From positions 496,001-560,000 of the forward strand of contig NZ_CP173678.1 of the NCBI RefSeq assembly GCF_051903925.1: 64,000 bases of DNA, written 5' to 3'. The notes under the pieces were generated by a model. That model was not told where the DNA came from. It did not search any database and saw only the letters and a list, made by a program, of their open reading frames with translations. Position numbers and translations under genes: made by a program. This stretch comes from G051903925 sp051903925 (lineage in GTDB: Bacteria > Pseudomonadota > Alphaproteobacteria > Zavarziniales > Zavarziniaceae). Shown here piece after piece: positions 57,330 through 64,000 of this stretch. How positions within the stretch are numbered: position 1 is the stretch's first letter; each line of letters opens with the position of its first letter.

Positions 57330-57339
57330 GCCCGCAAGG

Positions 57340-57894
57340 CTACGCCACCCGCTCCAGGAATGAAGCAGGCACGGGCCCGGTCAGCCACACGCCGTTTTCC
57401 GCCTGGAAGAAGGGATGGCCCGCCCGGTTAAGGGCGCCGGCCGCGACGCGCAGGATGACCGGCGACCCGTGCCGCATGCCGACCGCGCGCGCCGTCTGCA
57501 CATCGGGCGACAGGTGAACGTATTGCCGCGCGCCGGGCTTCAGGCCCTCCGCCAGGATCGCCTCAAGGAAGCGGCCGGCCGTGCCGTGATAAAGCACGTC
57601 GGGCGGCACCACCGGCACCAGGCCCAGGTCGACCTCGACCGAATGCCCCTGCGCCGCACGGATCCGGCGGCCGTCCTCCGACAGCGAAAACCGCTTCTTC
57701 TCGCTGGTCGCCACGACATGGCCCAGGTCGTCCCGCGTGAAGACGGTGCCGTGCGCCGCCGCCTTTTCCAACAGGTCGTCAACGCTCGCCCACCCCTGCG
57801 CATCGAGCACAAGCCCGATCTCCTCCGGCTTATGCCGCAGCACCAGGCTCAAGAACTTGCTTAGGCCCGCGGCCTGTTTTTTGCCGGTCGCCAT
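57340..57894 (-). CDS. kptA: RNA 2'-phosphotransferase (KptA/Tpt1)
   Basis: 184 residues: GLSKFLSLVLRHKPEEIGLVLDAQGWASVDDLLEKA, FSLSEDGRRIRAAQGHSVEVDLGLVPVVPPDVLYHGTAGRFLEAILAEGLKPGARQYVHLSPDVQTARAVGMRHGSPVIL. The SkfLS..LRH, R-I-RA-QGHS, YHGT and HLS motifs with the catalytic Arg-His-Arg-Arg set are intact. The enzyme transfers an internal RNA 2'-phosphate to NAD. Bacteria lack the yeast tRNA-splicing route, so the natural substrate is probably damaged or repaired RNA. Confidence 0.93.
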   Translation of the reverse strand: MATGKKQAAGLSKFLSLVLRHKPEEIGLVLDAQGWASVDDLLEKAAAHGTVFTRDDLGHVVATSEKKRFSLSEDGRRIRAAQGHSVEVDLGLVPVVPPDVLYHGTAGRFLEAILAEGLKPGARQYVHLSPDVQTARAVGMRHGSPVILRVAAGALNRAGHPFFQAENGVWLTGPVPASFLERVA

Positions 57895-58136
57895 GACGGT
57901 GATTGTCCGCAGCGGGTCATTTCGGACAAGGGGCCGGCCACTGTGAATGCGTGGGTGGGGCTACGCCGCCAGCGTCCGCTTCGACCCTCCGCTGACCAGG
58001 ACCAGGGCCCCGACTGACGGGGCGGCGACGACGCCGGACCGGCATCACACGGTACAACTACGTTGCGCCAATCCTGCACTATCGCATATTGTCGGAGATA
58101 GGAACACGCGCTGGATATGGCAACACGCAGAACAGA

Positions 58137-59429
58137 ATGACACCCGATTTCAATATCCATACTGTTTTTGGCGTCCGCCCCAAAGTAAATGACCTTTCTT
58201 ATGTAGACAGAGGCTCTCTTGACAAATCCCTGAGGAAGCTGATCTCAAGAAAGCAAACTCATGTGGCAATTCGGGGAGCCTCAAAATCTGGCAAGTCGTG
58301 GCTACGGCAAAGGACTTTAGAAAATCCAATTGTAGTGCAATGCCGCATTAATTATAAAGTAGCAGATATATATAGGGATGTTCTATCAAACTTAGGAATC
58401 AGTGTGAAGACCGAGAGCAATGTAGCCACAGGATACCACGTCCAATTGATGGCCACCGGCGAAGTTGGCTACAAAATACTCGCAAAAGCGTCTGGGGAAC
58501 TTCAGCTTGGAACAAATTTTCACGGCCAGCAGACCTTTAGTCCAATAGGAAAGAATCTTGACGACCTGGAGTTCATATCTAGCGTAATAATAGCTTCAGA
58601 ACGCACACTTGTAGTAGAAGACTTCCATTACCTTCCTGTTGATGAACAGAAAAAATTTGCTTTTGATTTGAAAACACTCTGGGATTTTAATGTATTTGTT
58701 GTCGTAGTTGGCGTCTGGATAAGTGAAAATATGCTGATTACGCTTAATCCCGATCTTTCCGATCGAATCGAAGAGTTGTCTGTGACCTGGACATCTCTGG
58801 AGTTGCAAGATGTGTTCCGGAAAGGCTGCGCACATCTCCGAATAGAGCCCTCAGATACAATAGTCAGAAAAATTGCCGACATTTCATATGGAAGTGTAGG
58901 GCTGCTCCAGACTCTGGCCTTGAGACTTCTTGACGACGAGATTGACATTTCGAGCGTCCCACGCGACGGGAGTGTGACGTCACTCTCCGCTCAAGACAAA
59001 GTTGAGGACGCCGCAATGCATGTGGCCGACCAACTCAATCAGTTGTATATCTCATTTGCCAAGCGTGTTTCAGACGGCATTAGAACGAGGGCGAACGCCA
59101 CGGGAATCTACGCTCATGCGATGGCAGTCATAATGGATGCCGACGACCAAAAGCTATCAGATGGTTTGTCAGCTAAGGAGATACATCAGATCGCCCATCG
59201 GAGGCAGCCCCGCATTCAACTCGGAAATCTTAAAGTGGCGCTGAAGCAGTTTCAGAACCTTCAAGTTGATTCTGAAGGGAGAGGTCTAGTTCTCGCATAC
59301 GATCCACAAGAAGAACGGGTAAGTGTTGTGGATCGCCAACTCTTACTATACAGGCGTTATGCTACAGTGAAATGGCCATGGGAGGAGTTGATAGAGGAAG
59401 TTTCAAACTCAGCCGGCGCTTTCGACTGA
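58137..59429 (+). CDS. Orphan P-loop ATPase in an AT-rich island (candidate defence gene)
   Basis: 430 residues from ATG 58137 (MTPDFNIHTVFGVRPKVNDLSYVDRGSLDKSLRKLI). Walker A is GASKSGKSW and Walker B RTLVVEDFHYL; a sensor-like VVVVGVW follows, then a helical C-terminal half, the layout of AAA/STAND-type ATPases. Base composition is sharply lower in G+C than both flanks (codons rich in A/T at third positions), so the gene was acquired recently. It stands alone between kptA and acyl-CoA dehydrogenase genes. Orphan ATPases of this type are often anti-phage, but no effector domain is visible. An in-frame ATG at 58089 lies in transition DNA. Confidence 0.75.
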   Translation: MTPDFNIHTVFGVRPKVNDLSYVDRGSLDKSLRKLISRKQTHVAIRGASKSGKSWLRQRTLENPIVVQCRINYKVADIYRDVLSNLGISVKTESNVATGYHVQLMATGEVGYKILAKASGELQLGTNFHGQQTFSPIGKNLDDLEFISSVIIASERTLVVEDFHYLPVDEQKKFAFDLKTLWDFNVFVVVVGVWISENMLITLNPDLSDRIEELSVTWTSLELQDVFRKGCAHLRIEPSDTIVRKIADISYGSVGLLQTLALRLLDDEIDISSVPRDGSVTSLSAQDKVEDAAMHVADQLNQLYISFAKRVSDGIRTRANATGIYAHAMAVIMDADDQKLSDGLSAKEIHQIAHRRQPRIQLGNLKVALKQFQNLQVDSEGRGLVLAYDPQEERVSVVDRQLLLYRRYATVKWPWEELIEEVSNSAGAFD

Positions 59430-59581
59430 TTACGCCTCTAGAACTGATTTCCTGATTGTTCCCAGTATTCATGTCGAAGGCCAGGCTGACAATGTCTCCG
59501 GCCCTTCTCCCCCCTTGACCCTCCCCCGCGCCCCCGCCATGTTACCGACCGGTCGGGAAGAACCGTCGGGAGGGAGCACGC

Positions 59582-60712
59582 GTGAACTTCGATTTCTCGG
59601 ATGACCAGAAGCTGCTGCGCGACCAGGTGCGGCGCATGCTGGACGAACGCTGCCCCACGAGCGAGGTGCGGCGCATCCTGGAGGGGCCGGAGCCCTATTC
59701 CAAGGCGGTGTGGCAGCAGCTGGCCGAGCTCGGCGCCATCGGCGTTGCGATCCCGGAGGAATATGGCGGGACGGGCCTGGGCTACCTGGAACTGTGCCTG
59801 ATCGCGGAGGAGCTGGGCCGGGCGCTGGCGCCGGTGCCCATGGCGTCCTCCATCTACCAGGCGGCGGAGGCGCTGCTGCAGGCGGGGACGGCTGAGCAGA
59901 AGTCGGCCTGGCTGCCCAAGCTGGCGGACGGCAGCGTCATCGGCACCTATGCCGCGACGGAGCCCAAGACGGCGCTGCGGCCGGAGCGCCTGGGCACCAC
60001 GTTCAACGGGACCACGATCTCCGGCACAAAAAGCCCGGTGGCGGACGGCAGCACGGCGGGCATCGCCCTGGTGCTGGCCAAGGATTCCGGGGCCGGGGCG
60101 GTTGGCGATGGCGTCACGCTGGTCCTGGTCGACCTGTCGGCCAAGGGGGTGGCGCGCAAGACCATCGCCACGCTGGACCCGACGCGCGACCACGCGACGC
60201 TGACCTTCGACGGCGCGCCGGCGCAGGTTGTGGGCACGCGCGGCGATGGCTGGGCATTGCACAAGCGTCTGACCGACCGGGCGGCGATCCTGCTGGCCTT
60301 CGAGCAGGTGGGCGGCGCCGACCGGGCGCTGGAGATCGGGCGCGACTATGCGATGACGCGCTATGCCTTTGGCCGGCTGATCGGCTCGTACCAGGCGATC
60401 AAGCACAAGCTGGTCGAGATCTATGCCAAGAACGTGCTGGCCCGCTCGCACTGCTTCTATGGCGCATGGGCGCTGTCGACCGACGCGGTCGACCTGCCCC
60501 TGGCCGCGGCCGCGGCGCGCAGTGCCGCGACCGACGCGTTCAGCCATGCGGCGCAGGAAATGACCCAGACGCATGGTGGCATCGGCTTCACCTGGGAGCA
60601 TGATGCCCACCTGTTCTATCGCCGGGCGCGCCTGACGGCGCTGTCGCTCGGCACGGTCCATGAGTGGAAGGACCGCCTCGTCACCCAGCTCGAACAGCGC
60701 AACGTCGCGTAA
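59582..60712 (+). CDS. Acyl-CoA dehydrogenase (smaller subunit type)
   Basis: 376 residues from GTG 59582 after GGGAGGG. MNFDFSDDQKLLRDQVRRMLDERCP, IGVAIPEEYGGTGLGYLELCLIAEELGRALAPVP, YAATEPKT and FGRLIGSYQAIKHKLVEIYAKNVLA match the ACAD fold. ETHGGIGFTWEHDAHLFYRRA is the C-terminal family motif (here QTHGGIGFTWEHD). FAD-dependent desaturation of an acyl-CoA; substrate unknown. It is followed 13 bp later by a second ACAD, a pattern typical of heteromeric steroid- or terpenoid-type dehydrogenases. Confidence 0.87.
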   Translation: MNFDFSDDQKLLRDQVRRMLDERCPTSEVRRILEGPEPYSKAVWQQLAELGAIGVAIPEEYGGTGLGYLELCLIAEELGRALAPVPMASSIYQAAEALLQAGTAEQKSAWLPKLADGSVIGTYAATEPKTALRPERLGTTFNGTTISGTKSPVADGSTAGIALVLAKDSGAGAVGDGVTLVLVDLSAKGVARKTIATLDPTRDHATLTFDGAPAQVVGTRGDGWALHKRLTDRAAILLAFEQVGGADRALEIGRDYAMTRYAFGRLIGSYQAIKHKLVEIYAKNVLARSHCFYGAWALSTDAVDLPLAAAAARSAATDAFSHAAQEMTQTHGGIGFTWEHDAHLFYRRARLTALSLGTVHEWKDRLVTQLEQRNVA

Positions 60713-60725
60713 GGGAGGCTATTCC

Positions 60726-61949
60726 ATGGACTTCGACGATACGCCGGAAGAGGCCGCCTACCGCGCCCAGGTCCGCACCTGGCTGGACGCCAACGCCACG
60801 AAGAAGGGCAAGGACACGGCCGAGCGCCGCCGCAAGCAGAGCGAGGCCGAGCGCCTGGCCGAGGGCCGCGCCTGGCAGGCCAAGAAGTTCGAGGCGGGCT
60901 ATGCCGCCATCACCTGGCCCAAGGAGCACTATGGCCAGGCCGGAAAGCCGATCCAGTCGGTGATCTATGGCCAGGAGGAGGCGCGCTACGACGTGCCCGG
61001 CGGCTTCTTCGGCATCGGCCTGGGGATGTGCATCCCCGTGCTGCGCACCTTTGGCCGGCAGGACCATATCGAGCGCTATGTGAAGCCGGCGCTGCGGGGG
61101 GAGGAGATCTGGTGCCAGCTCTTCTCCGAACCCGTCGCCGGCTCTGACGTGGCCGGCATCCGCACCCGCGCGGTGCGCGACGGCGACGACTGGATCCTGA
61201 ACGGGCAGAAGGTGTGGACGACGGGTGCCCACTATTCCGACTACGGCATCATCGTCACCCGCACCGACCCGACCAAGCCCAAGCACGAAGGCCTGACCTT
61301 TTTCTGGCTGGACATGAAGGCGCCCGGCGTCGAGGTCCGCCCGATCAAGCAGGCAAGCGGCCATTCCGAGTTCAACGAGGTCTTCTTCACCGACGTGCGC
61401 ATCCCCGACACGCAGCGGCTGGGGGCGATCAACGGCGGCTGGAAGGTCGTGCTGGCGACGCTGATGTTCGAGCGGCAGTCGATCGGCTCCGGCGGCGGCC
61501 TGCCGGACGCGATGGACGCGCTGCGCCTGGCCCGCACGACGGAGCTCGACGGCAACCCGGCGCTCCAGGACGGCCGGGTGCGCCAGCGCGTCGCCGACTG
61601 GTGGCTCAACAACCAGGGGCTGAAGCTGAACAACTTCCGGGCGCTGACCGCACTCAGCAAGGGGCAGCAGCCGGGGCCGGAATTCTCGATCGGCAAGATG
61701 ATCGCGGCCCCCCAGGGGCAGCAGGTCGCCTATTTCCTGATGGACCTGCTGGGCCACGACGCGATCCAGACGGCGGATGACGGCATAGCGCTCGACAGCG
61801 TCCACTATGGCTGGATGTGGTCGGTCGCCATGCGCATCGCCGGCGGCACGGACGAGATCATGCGCAACATCCTGGCCGAACGCGTCCTGGGCCTGCCCGG
61901 CGACATCCGCGTGGACAAGGACATCCCCTACAACCAGCTGCCGGGCTGA
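60726..61949 (+). CDS. Acyl-CoA dehydrogenase (partner subunit)
   Basis: 407 residues from ATG 60726 after GGGAGGC. MDFDDTPEEAAYRAQVRTWLDAN, WQAKKFEAGYAAITWPKEHYGQ, WCQLFSEPVAGSDVAGIRTRAVRDGDDWILNGQKVWTTGAHYSDYGIIVTRTDP and MRIAGGTDEIMRNILAERVLGLPGDIRVDKDIPYNQLPG are ACAD motifs with the FAD-binding region intact. It probably forms a heteromer with the preceding gene product. Confidence 0.9.
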   Translation: MDFDDTPEEAAYRAQVRTWLDANATKKGKDTAERRRKQSEAERLAEGRAWQAKKFEAGYAAITWPKEHYGQAGKPIQSVIYGQEEARYDVPGGFFGIGLGMCIPVLRTFGRQDHIERYVKPALRGEEIWCQLFSEPVAGSDVAGIRTRAVRDGDDWILNGQKVWTTGAHYSDYGIIVTRTDPTKPKHEGLTFFWLDMKAPGVEVRPIKQASGHSEFNEVFFTDVRIPDTQRLGAINGGWKVVLATLMFERQSIGSGGGLPDAMDALRLARTTELDGNPALQDGRVRQRVADWWLNNQGLKLNNFRALTALSKGQQPGPEFSIGKMIAAPQGQQVAYFLMDLLGHDAIQTADDGIALDSVHYGWMWSVAMRIAGGTDEIMRNILAERVLGLPGDIRVDKDIPYNQLPG

Positions 61950-61959
61950 GCGGGCCTCT

Positions 61960-62070
61960 CCCTCCCCCGTCGCCTGCGATGGGGGAGGGCAGGGGTGGGG
62001 GCAGTGCGCACGTCTCAGACGGTCGCAATGGCTGAGGCCGTGGGATCGCGCCCCCACCCTGCCCTCCCCC
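61960..62070. repeat. Long G/C inverted repeat between convergent genes
   Basis: A 21-22-base arm (61981-62002) pairs with 62050-62070 with one bulge, and a competing hairpin CCCTCCCCC/GGGGGAGGG uses 61960-61968 and 61981-61989. The repeat lies between the stops of the acyl-CoA dehydrogenase and amidohydrolase genes and probably ends transcription from both. The core is a dispersed unit, also seen at 26019-26043. Confidence 0.65.
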
Positions 62071-62095
62071 ACGCGTGCCGCGCAGGGGAGGGTTC

Positions 62096-63253
62096 TCAGA
62101 GCGCGAACAGGTCCGCGAAGTTGCGGGCATAGAAGCGGTCGCGGGCGTCCGATCCGGCATCGCCCAGCAACTGCTCGAAGCGTTGCAGCGGGGCGCGCCC
62201 GCCCTCGATATGGGGATAATCGCTGGAGAACAGGTAGAGCCGGGCGTCCGACTCGCGGATCAGGGCGCCGACATCCTCGTACGGATAGGGGGTGAAGCCG
62301 ATCCGGCCGATGATCTGCTGCGACGGCGGCGCGCTCAGCGCCTTCAGGTCGGCCTCGGACTTGCGCCAGATCTGCGCCGTCCAGTCCAGCCGCCGCAACA
62401 GCGCAGGCACGTAGCCGGCGCCCAGTTCGACGACGGCACCCCGCAGATGCGGGTGACGCTCCAGGACGCCGTCCAGGACCATGGTCCCGATGAAGGTCTC
62501 CGCCCCGTGGTGCAGGGCGATCATGTCCTTGCCCCGCACGTTCTCCCCACCACCCAGCCAGTCTTCCGGCACTGGCCGCCCGGTGTTCATCCAGGGTGCG
62601 GGAATCTGCAGGCCCGTGCCGCCGACATGCAGGACGAAGGGCAGGCCCGCTTCCGCCATCGCGGCCCAGACCGGGTCCAGGTCGTTGTGCCCGGGCGACC
62701 GGCCGCCGCAGGGACGATGCGGCACCCACACCGCCTTCAGGCCCAGGTCGCGCGCGTGCTCAAGCTCGGCCAGCGCCAGGGACGGCTCGTCCAGCGGCAC
62801 CATGGCGACGCCCATCAGGCGGCCGTCGCCGCCGCAGAAGTCGGCCATGGCCCGGTTGTGCGCCCGCGCCGCGCCATAGCGCAGGTCCAGCGCCAGCCCC
62901 TCGTCGAACACGGCGCTGGGCGAGAACGTGGCAAAGACCAGCTGCTTGGCGAAACCCAGCATGTCCAGCGCCTGGCGCCGCTCGCCGGCGTTGAACGCGC
63001 CCAGCGCGTGATACCCCTTGGGCCCCGCGATCAGCCCATCGCCCAGCGCCAGCAGGGCCGAGACGTGCTCCGGCGCGTGGGCCTTGGCGTTGGTCACATC
63101 GTCCTGGCCCAGTGCGTTGCGCCCGCCATTGCTGGTGGAGATCGGCGGCAGCCGGTCGCGCAGGTGCGGATCGGCAAAGGCGGACAGGAAGTCCGGCAGT
63201 TCCATGATGTGGCTGTCGGCGTCGTAGCAGACGCGCGCATCGGCATAGGCCAT
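62096..63253 (-). CDS. Amidohydrolase family (PF04909-type) metal-dependent hydrolase
   Basis: 385 residues from ATG 63253 after GGGAGGATC. YDADSHIMELPDFL gives the metal-binding motif near the N-terminus; later WVPHRPCGGRSPGHNDLDPVWAAMAEAGLPFVLHVGG, TMVLDGVLERHPHLRGAVVELGAGYVPALLRRLD and LYLFSSDYPHIEGG provide the TIM-barrel ligands (His and the Asp of SSDYPH). Members are decarboxylases or hydrolases of aromatic or acyl compounds. The frame is open to 63292, but the ribosome site supports 63253. Confidence 0.85.
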   Translation of the reverse strand: MAYADARVCYDADSHIMELPDFLSAFADPHLRDRLPPISTSNGGRNALGQDDVTNAKAHAPEHVSALLALGDGLIAGPKGYHALGAFNAGERRQALDMLGFAKQLVFATFSPSAVFDEGLALDLRYGAARAHNRAMADFCGGDGRLMGVAMVPLDEPSLALAELEHARDLGLKAVWVPHRPCGGRSPGHNDLDPVWAAMAEAGLPFVLHVGGTGLQIPAPWMNTGRPVPEDWLGGGENVRGKDMIALHHGAETFIGTMVLDGVLERHPHLRGAVVELGAGYVPALLRRLDWTAQIWRKSEADLKALSAPPSQQIIGRIGFTPYPYEDVGALIRESDARLYLFSSDYPHIEGGRAPLQRFEQLLGDAGSDARDRFYARNFADLFAL

Positions 63254-63323
63254 GGCGATCCTCCCGTTTCTGCATCCGTGAACATTGTTCACGCGCGTTT
63301 CGTGGACTATCGCACCCGGCCGC

Positions 63324-64000
63324 CTAGAAGTCGAAATAGTAGAAGCTTTCCGGCCGCCCCGCCGCGATCAGGGCGCAGGCGATCGTGATCGCCAGCAGGA
63401 CGGGCACCGCCAGTGCGGCGGGCACCCGCGCCGCGGCTGCCAGGATGCGCGGCACCTGGTCCAGGTGGTGGAAGAGCAGCACGACCGCCGTCAGCACCAC
63501 GACCTGCGTGGCGCCGGCAGGCCAGTCGCCCCAGCCGCGCAGGCCCAGCATGCCGGCATAGATGTCGATCGCGGCGCCAAGGTCGGGCGCCCGGAACAGC
63601 ACCACGGTGAAGGTCCACACCACCAGCGCCAGCGCGATGAAGCCCCAGCGTGCCGGCCCCTTGGCCATGCGCGCCGTCCGCGAATAGCCGGTCATGCCCT
63701 CCAGCGCCATGATGCAGCCCAGCACCAGGCCCCAGATGACGAAGGTCCAGGCCGCGCCATGCCACAGGCCCGACAGGACCATGGTCAGGACGATGGACAG
63801 ATAGCGCGCCACATGCTGCAGCCGCGCATGCAGCGGACGGAACAGATAGTCGCGCAGCCACAGGCTCAGCGTCATGTGCCAGCGCTGCCAGACCTCGGTG
63901 ATCGAGGTCGCGCGATAGGGCGAGCGGAAATTCTCCGGCAGGGCCACGCCCAGCATGCCGGCCAGCGCGATCGCCATGTCGGAATAGGCGCTGAAATCGC
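63324..64000 (-). CDS. MBOAT family O-acyltransferase (5' end outside window)
   Basis: The C-terminal 225 or so residues. FSAYSDMAIALAGMLGV, SITEVWQRWHMTLSLWLRDYLFRPL with the first His, and VLSGLWHGAAWTFVIWG with the catalytic His are AlgI/DltB-type motifs, followed by membrane helices and the end RPESFYYFDF. AlgI-like enzymes acetylate exported polysaccharides. The amino-terminal half and partner genes lie to the right of the window. Confidence 0.9.
   Translation of the reverse strand, partial: DFSAYSDMAIALAGMLGVALPENFRSPYRATSITEVWQRWHMTLSLWLRDYLFRPLHARLQHVARYLSIVLTMVLSGLWHGAAWTFVIWGLVLGCIMALEGMTGYSRTARMAKGPARWGFIALALVVWTFTVVLFRAPDLGAAIDIYAGMLGLRGWGDWPAGATQVVVLTAVVLLFHHLDQVPRILAAAARVPAALAVPVLLAITIACALIAAGRPESFYYFDF

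Noticed and set aside
58596..58948. Minus-strand frames opposite the AT-rich ATPase gene
   Set aside because: They overlap the P-loop gene and have no recognisable motif.

Overview
The window is GC-rich (roughly two thirds G+C, strong G/C bias at third codon positions) and gene-dense. Its gene content (ChpT phosphotransferase, Usg protein, two PAS_5-type proteins, a hybrid CheA, a gene-transfer-agent-like structural cluster, rcc01693-type tail chaperone) points to an alphaproteobacterium, most likely of the Rhodospirillales or a neighbouring order. No rRNA, integrase, transposase or CRISPR array was seen.

Layout. 1-1700: the 5' part of a Ro60/Rsr (TROVE) gene on the minus strand, preceded by three consecutive Y RNA genes. 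Two of them are YrlA-like with a circularly permuted tRNA-like module, and the middle one is a plain stem-loop YrlB-like RNA; a candidate promoter lies upstream of the first. 1700-9960: housekeeping and stress genes: LACTB2-like MBL protein, two PAS_5 proteins, ohr-ohrR, glutathione reductase, succinate-semialdehyde dehydrogenase, phosphoglycolate phosphatase, a 2OG-Fe(II) oxygenase and tRNA-Val(CAC). 10000-14340: a 53-residue membrane protein and a four-gene Csu-type chaperone-usher pilus operon (minus strand). 14670-18810: usg, acuI, LysE exporter, cysQ, mobA, DUF3553. 18976-25050: chpT followed by cheA-cheY-cheB-cheR. 25117-25959: a secreted MBL lactonase-like protein.

26083-43695: a complete head-to-tail structural cluster in the order of the Rhodobacter gene transfer agent (TerS, TerL, portal, protease, capsid, adaptors, tail tube, chaperones, a 205-residue tape measure, DUF2460, DUF2163 hub, NlpC/P60, tail tip, fibre, holin), with no integrase, repressor or replication genes. 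It carries insertions not found in the classical cluster: a GT9 glycosyltransferase, a lectin-like protein, a minus-strand coiled-coil gene, and four copies of a palindromic repeat in its intergenic gaps. A promoter overlapped by two direct repeats sits at its head.

43767-57900: LprI-like protein, a transglycosylase behind a sigma-54 promoter, DUF1428, a CPA2 antiporter with a cyclic-nucleotide domain, an acyl-CoA-dehydrogenase-like monooxygenase, a TIGR03862 flavoprotein, a phosphate-selective porin, a Fic protein with its palindromic operator, RHH protein plus fumarase C, a 29-residue membrane peptide, an AIM24-like protein and the RNA 2'-phosphotransferase KptA. 58137-59429: a single ATPase gene in an AT-rich island, clearly foreign and a candidate defence gene. 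59582-64000: two acyl-CoA dehydrogenases, an amidohydrolase and the end of an MBOAT acyltransferase.

The most interesting parts are the three-Y-RNA Ro60 locus, the decorated GTA-like cluster, and the AT-rich ATPase island.
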